Shown here: piece by piece, positions 59,697 to 64,000 of the stretch
Numbering within the stretch: the stretch's first letter is position 1
Layout of the letters: every line of letters begins with the position of its first letter
NCBI GenBank assembly: GCA_013054445.1
Contig: JAAMPI010000042.1
Coordinates: 1-64,000, forward strand
Source: Cudoniella acicularis
Lineage: Eukaryota; Ascomycota; Leotiomycetes; Helotiales; Helotiaceae
DNA: 64,000 bases
Direction of reading: 5' to 3'
The notes under the pieces: model-generated
What the model was told of the DNA's origin: nothing
The model's input: only the letters and a program-made list of their open reading frames with translations
Databases searched by the model: none
Program-made: the position numbers and the translations under genes

Positions 59697-61239
59697 CTAT
59701 TTTCTTTCCGGGTCAACTCCAAGAATCTTTAACGAGCCCAAGTCTGTGTATGCTAGACAATACCGTGTCGGGTGCCACGCGACTACTGGACAGGGGCCAA
59801 CTGTCTTGATGGAGTGTACATATTCCCCGGTCTCTGCGTGTGCAATTTCCAGTCCCATGCCTTCATCACTGCCACCAACAATATAACTTCCATCAAAGCT
59901 GAAGCTTATACTTTTGACCGGGCCCACCATATCTATCAATGTTCGCTGGCAATGCCAATCTTTCGTGTCCCACAGGGCTATAATCGAGTCTGATCCACCA
60001 GTTGCAAGAAAGCGCGCTGTGGGCTGCATCTCAATCGATAAGCATGCAGATGTATGACCTAAAAGAGCACCGCAAAGTTAGTAACGATCGAGCTTTGCTC
60101 TATGAAAGGATATACAGGGAGTTTGAGGGCCATAAATAGATGCTTAAAAACTGCTAATGAACTTCGAGGAAGCAACCAGAACTCGTTAAACTGAGGTACG
60201 TGAAGGGATTTAGATCTTACCATTGAGTGTAAATGGTACTGATGGATCATAACTGGTATGCAAAATCGGGCTGAAGTCTGGATAGGAAAGAATCGTGACT
60301 CGACCTTCACCAGTTGTCAAGAAGATTTTTTGGCCGCTATGGCAGAAGCAGATCTGATTGGTCTGAATAGTTTGTTGATGAGAAGCAAGAGCAGTTGATT
60401 GGGTTGGAGACAGAACATAAATATTATCAGCCTGCCAAAGGTCAATATAGATTCTGAAGTAGTGGGTATAAGAATAGACAAGGAGGGGTGAGGGCCAGAA
60501 GCATGAGTGGTTGAGGAACAATTGTGATTCGGCGTATAAAGGGGAATTTATACCTTATTGCCAACAACGAGAGTTTCCCCGTCAGGAGCCCAAGCCAATG
60601 TAAACGCATCACCAAGGCCCTTGATCTCGTTGATGACTGCTTTTGTCCTTACATCCCAGAACTTAACAACACCATCACTCGACACACTACACAACTCAGC
60701 ATCTTTCACAGGGTTAAATGCCACTTTCTCAATGCCTGCAGTATGGCCTTTAAGCTCTGTAGAATATCGCACATTTGGCCGATCAGGGTTCCAGCTACCA
60801 ATTTGTTAGTGTTAGATTATAGAAGAAGACGTGCAGACGTCTATGAGCAGATCTAGCTGAGAGCTTACACACGAAGAGTTCTGTCTGATGCGCCCGCGGC
60901 TATTAATGTGCCTATGGGGTTCCATGCTATTGTCTTCAAGCTAGAAGTCATTGTTAGCATAAGTATCTCGTCTAGGCAGGTGTTCAAAAGTCTCTTGAGA
61001 CTAACGTTGTCCTGCGACAAACTCTGGCCAAAGAAATTGCCAGTAAAGAAAAAGTCAATATAATGAATTCTGCGTTTCAAGGCTGAAAAGGACAAGATAA
61101 CTATTCAGAGCAAGTAAACGTACCCATGCGAGCTGGCTCCACGAGAGGAAGGATCATGATAATTTTGTGTCCGAAGGGTTCCAAGGTGGGTAGAGAAACC
61201 CTCTTTTCTTATGCTTTGACGTTGTCGAGGAGGGGCCAT
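59697..61239 (-). CDS. TEX1: THO complex subunit 3 (Tex1/THOC3), WD40 protein
   Basis: Five exons, 61239-61124, 60940-60869, 60794-60554, 60431-60221 and 60058-59697, give 333 residues. The start (MAPPRQRQSIRKEGF) leads into a chain of WD40 blades: HGLKTIAWNPIGTLIAAGAS DRTLRVW, HTAGIEKVAFNPVKDAELCS with VSSDGVVKFWDVRT, GDAFTLAWAPDGETLVVGNK, then FLATGGSDSIIALWD and SISFSFDGSYIVGGSDEG, ending AWHPTRYCLAYTD. This order matches THOC3, a member of the THO part of TREX that couples transcription elongation to mRNA packaging and export. Introns (183, 74, 122 and 162 bases) are longer than elsewhere in the window. The gene is divergent from RIC1. Confidence 0.9.
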
Positions 61240-61676
61240 GATGGTAAATAGCGCGTCTTGAGTGAAGGTTTGTGTTACCGTGTGTCCAACTTGTGATCTT
61301 TTAGTGTAACAGCAAGAGGACCTGAAAAAGAAAAGACAATCTCAGCAGTTCTGCAGGGGCGATAACTGCTGGGTACTGACCCAATAGTCTCCCTAATTTA
61401 AAGCATTGCAATTGTGGAAGGCAAAACGTGATTGAAAGACATTCTCCAGATACGCGCAACTCGCTTCGGGTCTTGCCTCTCATGGCTGCAGCTTCGCTTC
61501 GAGACATCGGGACACCAGACGACGGCTCTGCAACGGTCCCCAAATATTTCATCGCGGTTGCTGTAGCATTTCACTCCACAATGCTCTAACTGAGCCCAAT
61601 CTTTCTTGCGCAGCTTTTGTGCCAATTCGCGGGCATGCGACCATACGAATGAGGTAGCAAACAGCGTTGCGCAGTC
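61240..61676. promoter_or_regulatory. Divergent promoter, THOC3 / RIC1
   Basis: The 437 bases between two divergent start codons must hold both promoters and leaders. No repeat or unusual motif was noticed. Confidence 0.6.
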
Positions 61677-64000
61677 ATGTACTGGCCGATTGGAGCTCCA
61701 AAGATATATGCAGCGAGCAACACCAAAACGGCAACAAATCGCATTTACGAACTCGAAGATGACGTCGAATCTCGAGAGACCACTGAAGGCAGCGGATCTC
61801 TACTTGACGCGCCAAGTGCTGGATCAAGGGACAAGCAAGAAGAAGACTTCGGCACCCCCATCTCGACGCCTATAACACCCATCACCCCAGGTATTAAGCC
61901 TGTTGAGCATGATTTCCAGCGGGAACAGCCTTCACGGCCGGCAGAGACTAACAGCCCGATTTCTAGGTCTGCAGAAAAGGACCCTCTTCTTGCTTTGAGG
62001 ATTTCGCGGACTGGACATCTGTTTGCTGTAATCACAGCCACCTCTTTGACCATTTGGCAAACGAAGGTAAGGTAAACCACATAATTGCTTGCTTAGGGTC
62101 TGATAATTAACCTAAAATAGCCCACAGCAATCTTAGCAGTCGTGGTACGTTCCAGCAAATCTCTAAATACTTACGGCTCGAATGTCTCGCTCCTCGTCCG
62201 ACCCGATTCCGCCATTTTTGTCGTTCAAACAACCCATGGATATTTGATTACATATACTTTAGCAACAGACCCGGATGCTAGAGTGTACAGACCACATTTT
62301 TCGAGTCATACAAGCGGACAAACTCGGAGACATAGCAATTTTAGCGGCGCTAGAAGTCAAGGGGGCGACAGGATTCTCTGGGGGGCAGGAGAGGGGGGAG
62401 GTGTTCGGGAAGTCAGCGTGCGCTTTCGAATGGTTATAAAAGTTGATGCCGGCATAGGGAAAGCGTTGGCTCTAGACGAAGAGCTTGTTGTCGCAACTCA
62501 GAGACCTGCAGCAGTACAATGCATAAGGTGGACTCCAGATACTGCTGGAAATCAAACGAGCACAGAACTTTTCAATCGTATGGAATGGCTACCAAAGAAG
62601 TCGAATGTTACGGAAATGATTCATGACAGACCCATGAATTTGTCCTGCTGGGTCACCAGTGACGGAAAGGCATATGCCGTACAAAGGTTGCAACCCAAAA
62701 CAGGTGATTCGCCTCAGAAACTATTTCGGGGATACTGTTTTCATACCCCTCGATCCTCCGAATTCAATGCGATCAAGGCCGCTATCAATGCTAGGTTTTC
62801 CCTCATAGCCGTTGGGTGCTCTGACGGCTCCATCCAAGTCTACACGGCGAGAGACTACGTTGGCAATATTCCTGCTTCACACATACATAGACTTTCTGTG
62901 TCAAGCCATTCATCAGGCGCCCTAACAAGTTTGAGTTACTCTCCGGACGGCTACTGTCTGTTTGCGGGTTATGAGAACGGCTGGGCAACATGGAGCGTGT
63001 TCGGAAAATCAGGGGCTACAAGTTTTGGTATTGACAAGAAAATTACTGAAGACCATGAAGAAGGTTGGCTCGACGGTGTAAGAGAAGTGGCATGGCTTGG
63101 TGGAGGTTCGGAAGTCTTGATCATTGGTAAACAAGATGATCGTATCTGGACTCTGGAAATGGCTCGAAGTGCTGTCACGGGGTGCTATACTTCAGCCAAT
63201 ATATCTCGGACATTACTTCAAACAACGTCGAATATTATGGTCTATCGTGGCTACGATTTGCCAGATCTCACTTCGATATCAGCAGAATCCTCTTTATGGC
63301 ACAGCGCACAGGTTCCTTCGAGCTACCTTGTGGATCAATGGCCTATACGATGTTCAGTAATATCCGCCGATGGTAGGTATGTTGCGGTTGCTGGACGCCG
63401 TGGGCTAGCACACTATAGTATACATAGTGGTCGATGGAAAACCTTTGTCAATGAGAATATGGAGAATGAATTCCAGGTTCGGGGAGGAATGTGCTGGTAC
63501 CAGCATATCTTAATTGCTGCAGTCGAAGCTGGAGATTCCTTTGAACTGCGTCTTTACTCGCGCGAGGCAGCTCTTGATAATTCTCTGGTACTTCACATCC
63601 AAGCATTACCGGCACCAGTTGTTCTCGTGGCTCCTTCCGGCGAAGATTCATTGCTTGTCTACACATACGACAATCTGCTCTACCACTACATCATCACAGC
63701 AACATCAGACTCCGTGAAACTAATCCAAGTCGGTCAGATCGCATTTCACGGTATCGTAAGGTCGCCTGCACGGGTGAGAGGCTTGAGTTGGATTTTACCG
63801 GATGAGCAGCTCCTCGAAGGGGACCCGTCACAAGATGTTGCTGTCGCTACCGTTTTATTTCTCGTTGATGGTAAACTTGTTCTTCTTCAGCCATCACTAA
63901 ACGAGGAGCGTAAACTTAAGTATGATATGCGTGTAATTGCTCAAAACGTGGAGTTTTATGCACTTATGAGAGATCTACCATTTGCTAGCCCGCCTCGAGG
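61677..64000 (+). CDS. RIC1: RIC1, subunit of the Ric1-Rgp1 Ypt6/Rab6 exchange factor (5' part)
   Basis: Exon 1 is 61677-62066 (130 codons). After a 54-base intron, exon 2 opens at 62121 and has no stop before the window ends, so about 756 residues are visible and the C terminus is outside. The start MYWPIGAPKIYAASNT is the Ric1 signature. WD40-like blades follow: LLALRISRTGHLFAVITATS, AINARFSLIAVGCSDGSIQV, LTSLSYSPDGYCLFAGYENG, REVAWLGGGSEVLIIGKQDD and ISADGRYVAVAGRRGLAHYS. With Rgp1 it activates the Golgi GTPase Ypt6/Rab6 for endosome-to-Golgi transport. The beta-propeller half is present; the C-terminal RIC1 domain is expected beyond the edge. Confidence 0.93.

Overview
The window is nuclear DNA from a filamentous ascomycete (Pezizomycotina, possibly a leotiomycete). 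Most genes have one to several short introns (37-183 bases) with GT...AG borders and CTAAC-like branch sites. The gene set is typical of such fungi: a Zn2Cys6 regulator, a MATA-type HMG box protein, a 2EXR protein, a DUF1765 protein, a cutinase-family esterase, and a SulP carrier fused to a cyclic-nucleotide-binding domain. Exon structures were built by hand from splice signals, reading-frame continuity and recalled family conservation; no alignment was run.

Left part (1-17 kb). A coiled-coil protein runs off the left edge, followed by a Clg1/Pho85-type cyclin (2426-3418) with two hairpins in its 5' leader. From about 6.4 to 12.7 kb lies a transposon-rich island. It is bracketed by an inverted pair of 27-base TIR-like sequences and contains an intact cutinase gene (8034-8898), three small TA-flanked inverted-repeat elements (one nested in another) and a broken pogo/Fot1 transposase. 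A further imperfect foldback lies at 17.2-17.5 kb. Long stretches here have no recognisable gene.

Middle (18-42 kb). An unrecognised gene fragment (18.3-18.8 kb) is followed by the DUF1765 gene (23658-20004), an F-box-like gene (26105-28060), a 2EXR gene (29520-30371), the SulP-STAS-cNMP carrier (35328-31441), GINS subunit Psf1 (37767-37005) and an HMG-box regulator (40357-38681).

Right part (42-64 kb). This is a denser housekeeping block: mitochondrial aminomethyltransferase (glycine cleavage T protein), V-ATPase subunit H, a decayed MFS transporter, B-type cyclin, mitochondrial ribosomal protein uL2m, a Zn2Cys6 transcription factor, THO subunit Tex1/THOC3, and RIC1, which runs off the right edge. 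THOC3 and RIC1 are divergent across 437 bases.

The most striking sequence-level pattern is that three otherwise intact conserved genes (DUF1765, SulP, HMG) each carry one extra base in an A/T homopolymer of 7, 8 or 9. Removing that base restores continuous family homology each time, which points to systematic over-calling in the assembly rather than three pseudogenes. The MFS transporter is different: it has several dispersed lesions, including Trp-to-stop changes, and is a true pseudogene.
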